Shown: piece by piece, positions 45,070 to 55,659 of the stretch
Numbering within the stretch: the first letter of the stretch is position 1
How the letters are laid out: each line of letters opens with the position of its first letter
From: Pictodentalium vernedei
Taxonomy: Eukaryota > Mollusca > Scaphopoda > Dentaliida > Dentaliidae
Direction of reading: 5' to 3'
DNA: 64,000 nt
Assembly: GCA_031216915.1 (NCBI GenBank)
Contig: JAUFNR010000129.1
Span: 1 to 64,000, forward strand
The notes under the pieces: generated by a model
Told to the model about the DNA's origin: nothing
Seen by the model: the letters and a program-made list of their open reading frames with translations, nothing else
Databases searched by the model: none
Position numbers and translations under genes: made by a program

Positions 45070-45738
45070 GTTAAATTCTTACTGAACTCTCCCAGTTTCA
45101 GTACAACCTGATGAGGAAAAGAAACAGGTCTCTCTTTGGAACAACTCAACGAAACGCGCACTTCAAAATGGCGAGAATGCAGAAGAATCGCTGGCATCGT
45201 AACATTAAAAGGGTTTAAATTATCTCTAATCTTAGTCAAAAGTGAATATATTTAGGTCATTTTATTGAAAACATAACTAGGAATGGGAAAATGTAGAAAA
45301 AAGATGAGAAAAATGCGTTGTTTTTACTTAAATGGAAAAGTCCCCTATTCTTCAGCTTTACCATGGTAATCATTTAGAGCTGACTGACATGGGTGGTTGT
45401 TGTACTATTGATATCCATGGTTTCATTGAGATTGACTCCTCAACTTTTTCTGAAAACATGACATTTTGTTTATTTCTGGAAACGCTCAGGCATGAGAGTG
45501 GCAAGCGATGAAATTACTGAAAATTCTTAGATTATCGGGGCAGATTTATTAAAAAACAGTTTTTTTCTAACAAATAAAACACCTGTTAGGTGAAATATAT
45601 TTTATTTCTGTGAATTCACATGAAAATGGTCTAAAGGCCATTTTCATGTAAATTCACAGAAATAAAATTTTATATTTATCGAATAAATTTTGCTAAAGAA
45701 TCTCATGCCTGAAAACTGCATTGAGTAAAGAGGTTGAA

Positions 45739-46270
45739 AAGTCCAAATGTTTTTATCAATAATTAATTTATTTATACAAATTTTCTTTTAGTAGGTATGT
45801 TTTGGTTGGTAGTTAGATAGATATTCTATTCACCAGTAAAGTAACATGTGTTAAATATAACAAGGATACCATTTCTTTGTAATATGTACATAAATATAAT
45901 ACATCACAATTCTAAGCAAAGTAAAGTGTTATACTGGAAAGGAATAGCATGGCCAGATTGGCTGTCTTCTCGTCGTACCCAAACTATAAGAGAAAAATAG
46001 TATGGTATAAGAAAATAGGCGAAAAGAAAATTGGCAAATGCAAATCATTACGTTCCATCATCTTCTGTTGACATTGCTTGTAGAAAGTGTGTTGGTGGAT
46101 GAGTTGGTGACATCTGCCTCTGACCCAGAAGCCAAAGTAATCATTGATTAGCAGGGATGGACAAAATGGATAAGCCTGTATTATGCATGTCCTAAGGTTA
46201 TCCAAATTTTGTTTGCATGACCTTTTCTCACTCTTCCTAATATTTGGCCTGTGTAAGATCAGTGGCTTAA
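45739..46270. other. Unassigned AT-rich stretch
   Basis: No recognised repeat, element end or coding motif. Confidence 0.4.
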
Positions 46271-46946
46271 TTAGTCCCCTACTGGCATCGCCGGAGGGGA
46301 CTATAGGTTTGCACTATGTCCATCCGTCAGTCTGTCAGTCACACTTTAGTTTTCCGGAGTTTTTTTTTGGAAAACGCTTCAACGGAATGATTTCATTTTT
46401 GGTAACCTACTATAGAACGATGACTTACAGATCAAGTTTCATTTGCACTCTGTCCATCCGTCAGCAGTCTGTCAGTGATACTTTAGTTTTCCGGACTTTT
46501 TTTGGAAATGCTTCAACCGAATGATTTCATTCTTGGTAACCTACTATAGAACGAGGACTTACAGATCAAGTTTGAGTTTCATGCTGATTGCCTTATTCTT
46601 GTGTGAGTTATGGCCCTTGCAAAAATGGAAAGTGTCAGTCACACTTTAGTTTTCCAGACTTTTTTTGGAAATGCTTCAACCGAATGATTTCATTTTTGGT
46701 AACCTACTATAGAACCATGACTTACAGATCAAGTTTGAGTTTCATGCTGATTGCATTATGCTTGTGTGAGTTATGGCCCTTGGAAATATGGAAAAGTGCC
46801 AAAATATCAGTTTTCCAGACTTTTTTTGGAAACGCTTCAATGGAATTCATGCTGATCACATCTAGGTTATAACATTTGTATAACTATTAATGCTCATTAG
46901 TCCGGTAGGGGACATTGTATTGCTTCGGCGATACGTGCGCTCTTGT
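46271..46946 (+). mobile_element. Helentron-like element, family C
   Basis: 5' end TTAGTCCCCTACTGGCATCG, then GCCGGAGGGGAC, then CATCCGTCAGTCTGTCAGTC. About four short units with CACTTTAGTTTTCCGGA and AACCTACTATAGAACGA follow. The 3' end has AGTCCGGTAGGGGACATTG as inverted repeat, a GCTTCGGCGATACGTGCGC segment and CTTGTT. No target duplication. Confidence 0.68.
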
Positions 46947-47107
46947 TTATTCTTGAACGCTTTCATTTGAACATAACAGAAAAATAAAGTACATCTCCTG
47001 TGCTTGCATAATGACAATTAACTTGGATGTCTAATAATAGTTACTGAAAGAATGCATTCGGTTAGTGCAAGTGCATTCCAAAACAGACCCTGGCTTCCAC
47101 TCGAACT

Positions 47108-47469
47108 AGGGGGCGTGGTGGCTCAGTAGGTAGAGGTGCAGGCTGCAAGCCGAGAGGTCCTCGGTTCGAATCCCACCTGCGGCAAACGCGTTGTGTCCTT
47201 GGGCAAGACACTTCACCCCCATTGCCCACGTGGGGGCACGGTGGCGTTGTGTACTAAGGCGTACTGCACGTCAATGGTGCACCTGTCCTCAACCAATGTT
47301 AACCCTGCTTGTGTGGAGTTGGTATGTTGGGGAGCTGACAGTTGCTCGCCGTTGCTCGGTGGTTCTCTCCGGGTACTCCGGCTTCCTCCACCCGTAAAAC
47401 TGTCATGGTCATGATTAGCCATTGTGCAGAAATATGTGACCTTAAACACCAATAAATAAATAAATATTT
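47108..47469 (+). mobile_element. tRNA-type SINE, full length
   Basis: The head has pol III boxes: box A TGGCTCAGTAGGTAGAGG and box B GGTTCGAATCC. A conserved central block follows (GTGTCCTTGGGCAAGACACT and CACCCCCATTGCCCACG), then a body and the tail GATTAGCCATTGTGCAGAAA...GTGACCTTAAACACC(AATA)n. A 10-bp target duplication CACTCGAACT flanks it (47098-47107, 47470-47479). The tail matches that of the second SINE family in the window. The head-tail structure and duplication rule out a functional tRNA gene. Confidence 0.92.
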
Positions 47470-47687
47470 CACTCGAACTGTTGTTAGATATTTGACAATA
47501 GCATTTCCTTGTGTTGAATAACAACTCGGGAATCGTGGTGTTCCACCATGATTCCCTGGTTATTATTTAACATGGGAAAATACTGTTGCTATACATGGGA
47601 AATACAAGCATAGGTTGAGTGACCAGTGAAATTGAGAATTAGAATCCATTTTAAAAGGCAATTTCATTGTAAATCATATGTGATTAT

Positions 47688-48070
47688 TATACCCCCGCTT
47701 CGAAGAAGTGGGGGCTATATAGGAATTGCCCTGTACGTCCGTCCGTTCGTCCGTCTTTCCGTCCGAACAAATTCTTGTGTGCGCAACTCCTCCTACATTA
47801 AAGAACCGATTTTGAGTAAACCTTTCAAACATCATCACTACTAAGTGAACATGCGCATATTCAAAAATTTTTGATCTGCGACAATTTTAACCAGGTTATC
47901 TCTCTTGAACTTTGATTTAATATGGGTTTCTACATGAAATTCTTGTGTGCGCAACTCCTCCTACATTTATCAATCAATTTCCTTATGGCCTTCGCCTACA
48001 TGATCAGAAGTGCATTCCTCTAAAAACCCAAAGCGGGGGTATTAATCACCTTCAGTGATAGTTCTAGTTT
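47688..48070 (+). mobile_element. Helentron-like element, family D, no array
   Basis: 5' end TTATACCCCCGCTTCGAAG with AGTGGGGGCTATATAGG, then CGTCCGTCCGTTCGTCCGTC. The short body contains TTCTTGTGTGCGCAACTCCT twice. The 3' end is AAAGCGGGGGTATTAA, the hairpin TCACCTTCAGTGA and TAGTTCTAGTTT. Confidence 0.65.
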
Positions 48071-48181
48071 ATCCAGGGATGGTTAACTAAAGTTAGGTTA
48101 TCCAAGACCTTTGTTGCATAACCCTTTTAGGGTTGTCTAAATTTTTAAATTGTCCATCCCTGTATTGGTGCCACACAAGGA

Positions 48182-48416
48182 TTAACCCTTTACCCAACAC
48201 TGGTAGTAATACAAATGGACACATTCCGTCCAACTAAAAACTGTCACCCTTTGCCACCGAAACAGGCTACAACACCTCAATTGAACAAATGCAGTGCACG
48301 CAATCGAAGAGGGAACTAGTCCACACTTTGAAAAATAAGCCCAAAAATATATAGAAAGATGGTATCATCCTCATTTTCCTGTAAAGCTCCATCCTTTACG
48401 TTGGGCAAAGAGTCAA
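48182..48416. mobile_element. piggyBac-like MITE D
   Basis: The left end TTAACCCTTTACCCAAC pairs with the right end GTTGGGCAAAGAGTCAA. Flanking TTAA is intact on the left and changed (TCAA) on the right. The body has no coding capacity. Confidence 0.6.
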
Positions 48417-48642
48417 GTACTCCCTCATTTATGGCTTGCTTGCTGTAGATGGCTTTACTAAATCTCTCAGCACAGCATTTATCATTTCCCTTTTTACTGT
48501 GGGAAATTTTTCTTCAATTATTTCTGAAATTATACAAAGGAAGATTTATTCAAAAATTGATATATATTTACATTGGTATAAATTATTTACTTCCAGGAAT
48601 CAATGTTGCAAATGGACACTGTAGCTCATTTTTGCTCATATT

Positions 48643-48956
48643 CAGTTAAAACTAGAAGTCGTGTCACGAATAGTGTGCTTATCTAGGCTTAATTGCGCGT
48701 TGGAATTGCGCGCAATTGCCATATCGAATGGCATCCAAAGCACGGCAGGTTCTCCTGGTTACTCAGAGCAAACACATGCAATGTTTCTGCCAATGGACCT
48801 CCGGGTTACCCGGAGGTCCATTGGCTGAAACATTGCTTGTGCACAGGCCATATGTACAGAATTTGATAGCTTTACTATGTCCATAACGCGAACATTAACG
48901 CGCAGATCAACATGCTATTTGTGCGCATTTCATGACAGGACTTCTAGTTTTAACTG
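48643..48956. mobile_element. Palindromic Tc1/mariner-type MITE, copy 2
   Basis: 314 bp, nearly identical to 3255-3568 (only a handful of differences by eye), with the same CAGTTAAAACTAG ends and centre. TA on the right; the left flank reads TT. Confidence 0.85.
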
Positions 48957-49159
48957 TATTACTGTTTTTTCTTTGGAATTGTGTATCTTACATTTCTTTG
49001 CCTCACTCCAAGACATGCCCAATGTCTAAATCAGTTGTGACTAATATAGTTTGAGAAGCTTTGATTGTGTAATGAGGTATAATACAACAGGTGAGCACTG
49101 CCTCGAGTTTTTACACGACCCTCTCCCTCATATCTGTAACCTCCATCTGCATTCTTTTC
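48957..49159. other. Unassigned spacer
   Basis: Nothing recognised. Confidence 0.4.
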
Positions 49160-49860
49160 CCAGATAGCTATATACAAAATTGTTCAAGAAAATTAAATAA
49201 TGTTTTTTCAAGTGACCGTGCCAGTATATATTAAATTTGTAAACATGACCTGAATTTTATTGCTAGAGAGCTATGCACAAAATTTTTAAAATCGAAAATT
49301 GCTTGTTAATATTATCAGAAAAACGACCTTAAATCAGTGCAAATCATGAATTATGGGCCATAACTCCATCAAATATCATCAAACTGAATCGGTTTGCTAA
49401 CTTGACCTGCATTTTATTGCTAGAAAGGTATCAACAATTTTTTTTAAAAATCGGATAATGTTTTTCTCAAGTCATTGCACTAAGGAGTGTTAAATCTGAG
49501 AAGGTTGGCTAATTAAGGGCCATAACTCCATCAAATCTTCTGAAACTGTGTAGGTTTGCGAACTCAATCAACATTTTTTTGTCAAAAGGCTAGATACAAA
49601 ATGGAAAAAAATATCAAAAATCACTTGTTTATATTATCAAGCAAAAATTAAATCAGTGACAATGATGAATTATGGACCCAAACACCATAAAATATGATCC
49701 AATCAAGATGGTTTGAAAACACGGCCTGCAATTTAGTTTGCTAAAAAACTACATACAGAATTGAAAAGAAAATTGGATAATGTTTGTCCAAGTGAAAGTT
49801 ATTCCGCTAATCAATGTTGAATCTGTGAAAAATGACCAATCAAGGGCAGCTTGTAAACTA
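49160..49860 (+). repeat. Tandem array, about 158-bp monomer, 4-5 units
   Basis: ATGACCTG-type phrases at 49244, 49401, 49563 and 49720 give spacings of 157-162 bp. Each unit has GGGCCATAACTCCATCAAAT or a variant. Units are diverged from one another and no element ends were recognised. Confidence 0.8.
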
Positions 49861-50681
49861 TCCCTAACAAAACCAGAAGGTGTCGTAAAAAAACTAAAAT
49901 TAAAAATACAAAAAAAATACCATAAACAATAGACAACCTGCTTTTGTCCTCAATAGGGCTCCGGGTCGCCAGCAGGGTTCGACACTAACCCACGTCCGAC
50001 TGACATTGTCTAGTAGATTTTGGTCCGGTCGTGCTGTTTCTCTGTCAAACTTGCTCGACTGGTCATCCTCATTTTTCTAGGGCAATAACTGATTAATTGA
50101 ACAAAAACTATCACTTTTGTTATTGCAGCGAGACCGAATGAGATAGAGTCGGATCGGCACACAAATAATATATTTGTGTGCCGATCCGACTCTGTCTCCT
50201 TCTATTATCATGTCAAAACATACTGTGATGATAATATCGTCGAGTTATCTCCTGTCGCAACTGTGAAGAAGGGATCTACTCGAGTCGACTCGTATCTGCA
50301 CAGTGCTGAATGAAACACGGAAACTTGTGACGTCATGACTCATAGCTTATCATTACCTGTTGCAAATGGAAAATTTGTTATACAGAGAATGAAAGACAGC
50401 ATCGTAGGTGGGTCCAATATGTCAATCAGAGTGACGTCATCAAGTTTCAACTGTGTCAGTGTGACTGTCAGAGTGTGTGGGAAATTCCATTTTGAGTCTG
50501 GAATATACTGTGAATTATCGTGATTTCTTGTGTGCAAATGGATTACAATAATATTCTCTTATGATTCGATAATTTGCTGGTAGAATTAACTTCTCGAAAT
50601 CTATTTGAACCTGAAACTTATGTTCACAGTTTTATTGGACTTGTACAAATCTCAGTCTTTACACAGTAGTTTTTCTTGAAA

Positions 50682-50738
50682 ATGTGGCGGCCAAAACGGA
50701 AAGTGACAATTCCACGAAATGAGAAACAAAATGTCAAG
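50682..50738 (+). CDS. Candidate first exon, unknown protein
   Basis: ATG followed by 19 codons (MWRPKRKVTIPRNEKQNVK), basic, then G|GTGAGTTTTC as possible splice donor. It lies within the hAT-like element, so it could be a captured host exon or the start of a former transposase gene. I do not recognise the peptide and found no second exon. Confidence 0.25.
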
Positions 50739-51134
50739 GTGAGTTTTCTAAAATTTCTTTATGGACAAAATCAATGCATGATAATATTACATCTGGAAAT
50801 AGGCGTGTTGACTTACAACTTACAAGACAAGCTTTTGGGGGGGGGGGGGGCACGATACATCAGGAAATGGACGTGAAATGATAGTAAATACATGTATCGT
50901 TTCACGCTCATTTTCTGATGTTATATGTAGCACGCCCCACAAAAAGTGCGCGCCCAAGTCCCAAAAGCAGCGAGCAACTAAATGCACACCTCGGTTTTTC
51001 AAAATCGAAGGACTGTACCAGTAAGCAAAGTTGAGTTTACTGATAGTTTATAATAAAAAGAAATTGTGGTTCGATTGCAAAAGGTAAACGAATGTACGAT
51101 ATAATGTTTTTACCGTCGCCGGTCATGTCCCCGT

Positions 51135-54100
51135 TTTTAGCTTAACTTGACATAGTCAAGATAAGCTATTGCCATCACGCATGCGGAAGTCTGTTAGTCT
51201 GTGAGTCTGTTAGTCTGTGAGTCTGTGACGTCTGTTCACATTTCCTTTAGCACGGGCTACACCCCGCAGTTCTTGTCTGATCGTCACGAAATTTCATATG
51301 CAGGTTTGGGGTCATGTCTAGATGAGAACGTCCCCTTTTGGTCGCGATCGGGCAACCGGTATGGCTGCCCGAGCCCAAAACCCGAAAACCATTAGCACAG
51401 TCTACAGGTCTTATTTATGAAGGGATTTCATTGTAACTTGCTAGGATGCCTCTGTATAGTGCCTAGACGAGAACGTCCCCTTTTGGGTATGATCTATCAA
51501 CCGTGATGGCTGCCCAAGCCCGAAACCCAAAAACTTTTAGCACAGTCTGCAGGTCATGTTTAATGTGGAGGGATTTCATTGTAACTTGGTAGGATGACTC
51601 CTTATGATGTCTAGATGCGAATTTCCCCATTTGGGCATGATCTGCCAACCGTGACGACTGCCCGAGCCCAAAACCCGAAAACCTTTAGCACAGTCTACAG
51701 GTCATATTTATGAAATGATTTCATTGTAACTTGGCAGGATGACTCCAAATAATGTCTAGATGAGAACGTCCCATTTTGATCGCGATCATGCAGCCTTGAT
51801 GGGTGCCCGAGCCCAAAAACCTTTAGCATAGGCAAAAGGTCATATTTATGGAAGGATTTCATTGTAACCTGTTAGGTTGACTCCATATAATGCCTAGATG
51901 ATGACATCCCCTTTCGGTCGTGATTGGTCAGTTGTGATGGCTACAAGTGCCCGAAGCCCGAAAACCTTGAGCACAGTCTACAGGTCATATTTATGAAGGG
52001 ATTTCATTGTAACTTCTTAGGATCACTCCAGATGATGCTCATATGAGATTGTCCCCTATGGTTGCGATCATTCACCCATGATGGCTGCCCAAGCCTGAAG
52101 CCCGAAAACCTTTAGCACAGTCTACAGGTCATATTTATGAAGGGATTTCATTGTAACTTGGTAGGTTAACTTCATTTAATGTCTAGATGAGAACGTGCGA
52201 TCATTCACCCATGATGGCTGCCCGAGCCCGAAGCCCGAAAACCTTTAGCACAGTCTACAGGTCATATTTATGAAGGGATTTCATTGTAACTTGGTAGGTT
52301 AACTTCATATAATGTCTAGATGAGAACGTCCCCTTTTGGACATGATTGGGCAACTGTGACGGCTAAAGGTGCCCGAAGCCCGAAAACCTTTAGCACAGTC
52401 TACAGGTCATACTTATGAGGGGATTTCATTGTAACTTGGTAGGATGACTCCAAATAATGTCTAGATGAGAACGTCCCCTTTTGATCGCGATCATTCAGCC
52501 TTGATGGGTGCCCGAGCCCAAAAACCTTTAGCATAGGTAAAAGGTCATATTTATGGAAGGATTTCATTGTAACCTATTAGGTTGACTCCATATAATGCCA
52601 AGATGATGACATCCCCTTTTGGTCGTAATTGGTCAGCTGTGTTGGCTACAAGTGCCCGAAGCCCAAAAACCTTGAGCACAGTCTACAGGCCATATTTATG
52701 AAGGGATTTCATTGTAACTTCATAGGATCATTCCAGATGATGCCCAGATGAGATTGTCCCCTTTGGTTGCGATTATTCAACCATGATGGCTGCCCGAACC
52801 CGAAGCCCGAAAACCTTAAGCACAGTCTACAAGTCATATTTGTGAAGGGATTTCATTGTAACTTGGTAGGTTGACTTCATATAATGCCTAGATGAGAACG
52901 TCCCCTTTTGGACATGTTTGGGTAACTTTGACGGCTAAAGGTGCCCGAAGCCCAAAAACCTTTAGCACTGTCTACAGGTCATATTTATGAAGGGATTTCA
53001 TTGTAACTTGGTAGGTTGACTCCAAATAAGGTCAAGATGAGAACGTCCCATTTTGGCCGTGATCATTCAGCCTTGATGGGTGCCCGAGCCCAAAAACCTT
53101 TAGCATAGGCAAAAGTTTATATTTATAGAAGGATTTCATTGTAACATTGTTATGTTGACTCCATATAATGCCTAAATGATGACATCCCCTTTTGGTCGTG
53201 ATTGGTCAACTGTGATGGCTACAGGTGCCCGAAGCCCGAAAACCTTGAACACAGTCTACAGGTCATATTTATGAAGGGATTTCATTGTAACTTCTTAGGA
53301 TCACTCCAGATGATGCCCAGATGAGATTGTCCCCTTTGGTTGCGATCATTCAACCATGATGGCTGCCCGAGCTTGAAGCCCGAAAACCTTTAGCACAGCC
53401 TAAGGTCATATTTATGAAGGGATTTCATTGTAACTTGGTAGGTTGACTTCATATAATGTCTAGATGAGAACGTCCCCTTTTGTACACGAGTGGGCAACTG
53501 TGACAGCTTCAGGGGCCCAAAGCCCGAAAACCTTTAGAACAGTCTACAGGTCATAATTATGAAGGGACTTTATTGTAGCTTGGTAGGATGACTCCAAATA
53601 GTGTCCAGATGAGAACGTCCCCTTTTGGTCACGATCATTCAGCCTTGATGGCTGCCCGAGCCCAAAAACCTTTAGCATGTCTGTAGGTCGTATTTATGGA
53701 AGGATTTCATCGTAACTTGTTAGGTTGACTCCATATAATGCCTAGATGATGACATCCCCTTTTGGTCGTGGTTGGTCAACTGTGATGTCTACAGGTGCCT
53801 GAAGCCCGAAAACCTTTAGCACAGTCTACAGGTCATATTTATGGAGGGATTTCATTGTAACTTGGTAGGTTGACTTCATATAATGTCTAGATGAGAACGT
53901 CCCCTTTGGACGCAATTGGGAAACTGACGGCTACAGGGGCCCGAAGCCCGAAAACCTTTAGCACAGTCTACAGGCCATATTTATGAAGGGATTTTAATGT
54001 AACTTGATAGGATGACTCATTTTGGAATAATTTCATTGTAATTTTGTTGATATATGTTAACTGTGAGGGCCACATATATTAACTGTGAGGTCATATTAAC

Positions 54101-54299
54101 CCACCCCTCAGATCTTTAGTACAGTGTACACCTCATATTATTTTTATCATAAACATAGCATACAGGGAACAGAAATGAACATATTCCCAATTATCACAAT
54201 TCTTGTCTTATTTCATAATCCTTTCATAAACATTGAACATTATCCTTTTCATCAAACACAACACACAAGTTAAGCTACAGTGTCATTGACACTTTCATT
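51135..54299 (+). mobile_element. Helentron-like element, family A termini, 145-bp array with higher-order repeat
   Basis: 5' end TTTTTAGCTTAACTTGACA, then AGTCTGTTAGTCTGTGAGTC. About 19 units of 134-148 bp follow, with TTTCATTGTAAC at 51426, 51574, 51719, 51857, 52002, 52145, 52279, 52424, 52562, 52707, 52851, 52996 and onward. The 3' end is CAAGTTAAGCTACAGTG, the hairpin AGTGTCATTGACACT and TTCATTC. Monomer subtypes recur in a fixed order about every 570 bp (one period 710 bp). Confidence 0.78.
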
Positions 54300-54411
54300 C
54301 TCTAATTCCGTGGACTGGGTCAGGGCAAATACAAATCGGGTCCGGGCTAGTAATTTTTGAAGAGACTAGACCGACATGTCGAGTGCATAAAAACGTTAAT
54401 GTCGAACCCTG

Positions 54412-55659
54412 GCTCCGGGTATCTTTATTTTTTGTCATATTTTTGTCCACATACGGATTGACCAACATATTCTTCTTTTGAAAAAAGAAGTCCGAATAAT
54501 AATGCACTTGCTTTTTGATACGTTTTTTGCATCTTTATTTTTTCACATTGTTGCTCCTGAAAAATTAGAAAAAACAAAAATTGTAAGAAATTAATCGTGC
54601 ACAAACATTTAGGCCTAACATTTTGAAGTTGTTTGCAGGAATAAAATTACTGTTAAAAAAAAGAACTTAATGCCAGACCAACCATTGATTTGAAGCCTAA
54701 ATTGCTGGCTGGAGAAGGAATGATTTATGACATAGCGTAATTTAATTTTTGAGGACCTGTAGAGGAAGCAGGTGAGTTCGGACTTTTACCAGTTCGGCCC
54801 ATTTGGTGAGTTCGGCCCAAGTGAGTTCGGTCCACGTGTAAGTGACTTTGGCCCAATTGGTGATTTCGTCCCAAGTGAGTTCTGTCCATGTACAAGTAAA
54901 TTTGGCCAACGTGTAAGTGAGTTCGGCCCAGTCATAAATCTCCATTCCAACCACATATGGGTCCTACTATTTAACGAACACAAACGAACATAAACGAACA
55001 GAAGAGAAAATAATAGGAAATACAAGTTAAAAATGATTGAGGGTGCATATGCAGGTATATGTGGGTATATATTATTCGTTTGTAAAATTTTATTCAGTTC
55101 TGATGAGTATTTTGATGATTAATAAGGTTTATAAAATGTACGACGGCGCAAAATTCTTGTGTTCGTTAAGTAGTAGCCTGCTTGAAGCTGTCGACAAGAT
55201 GCGACAAAGGTGTGAAATCAATTAGCTGTCTATCTGAGGAAGAATGTCGCTGAGGAAAACAGCGAAATTTAGGTTTAAGAGGATGGCAAGCGCCTATTTT
55301 AATCGTGTGTAAAATTGTATCCACGTCTGATGAGTATTTTAGTGATAAATAAAGATTATAGCCATTATTTGGATTGACAAACATACATCAAACTCTCGCT
55401 TTGGATTCCGAGGACGCATCACGGTGAGTCGGGGACAAACCGTGATCTACCCTTAGAAAGCGGAGCAAGACTCGGATACATGTAGCATATTGTACACCCA
55501 CATAATGATAATAATCTAAAGATCTTACAATATCTTGGGGATAAGTCATTAAAGCCCAGTTTAAGCTTTCCAGAAAACTTTTCCCGAACAAGCTCACCCT
55601 CCACCAACGCGGGCTCCCACTAACGAGAGAGGACAACCAGGGGCGTAGCAAGGAAAAAG
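54412..55659. other. Spacer with GAGTTCGGCCCA minisatellite
   Basis: A degenerate minisatellite (AAGTGAGTTCGGCCCA type, about 17-18 bp) lies at 54768-54935. The rest shows no recognised element. Frames of 60-90 codons near 55388-55651 have no motif. Confidence 0.5.

Larger units (their letters stand above)
43572..45362 (-). mobile_element. Merlin DNA transposon
   Basis: A 1791-bp element flanked by an exact 8-bp duplication ATGGTAAT (43564-43571 and 45363-45370). It has inverted ends of about 100 bp that begin GGTAAAGCTGAAGAATAGG and run through ACTTTTCC and CTAGTTATGTTTTC. Duplication size and transposase type both fit the Merlin (IS1016-related) superfamily. Confidence 0.92.
43479..45738. 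mobile_element. piggyBac-like MITE C, split by a Merlin transposon
   Basis: The left end TTAACCCTTTACTCAAG (43479) pairs with the right end TTGAGTAAAGAGGTTGAA (45721-45738). With the Merlin element set aside it is about 470 bp. One terminal TTAA has changed to TTGAA. The right half holds a 75-bp hairpin (45598-45675). Moderately supported. Confidence 0.55.
49966..54411. mobile_element. hAT-like element split by a Helentron-like satellite element
   Basis: An 8-bp direct repeat GCTCCGGG flanks it (49958-49965 and 54412-54419). Inverted ends are CAGGGTTCGACACTAAC (49973) and GTTAATGTCGAACCCTG (54395-54411). Seven bases (TCGCCAG) separate the left duplication from the CAGGG motif. 8 bp and CAGGG are usual for hAT. 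Without the inner 3.2-kb element it would be about 1.3 kb. No transposase was recognised. It also holds an exact palindrome at 50145-50193. Confidence 0.75.

Noticed and set aside
47108-47180. tRNA gene
   Set aside because: Box A and B are present, but the segment continues into a SINE body with a tail and a 10-bp target duplication.
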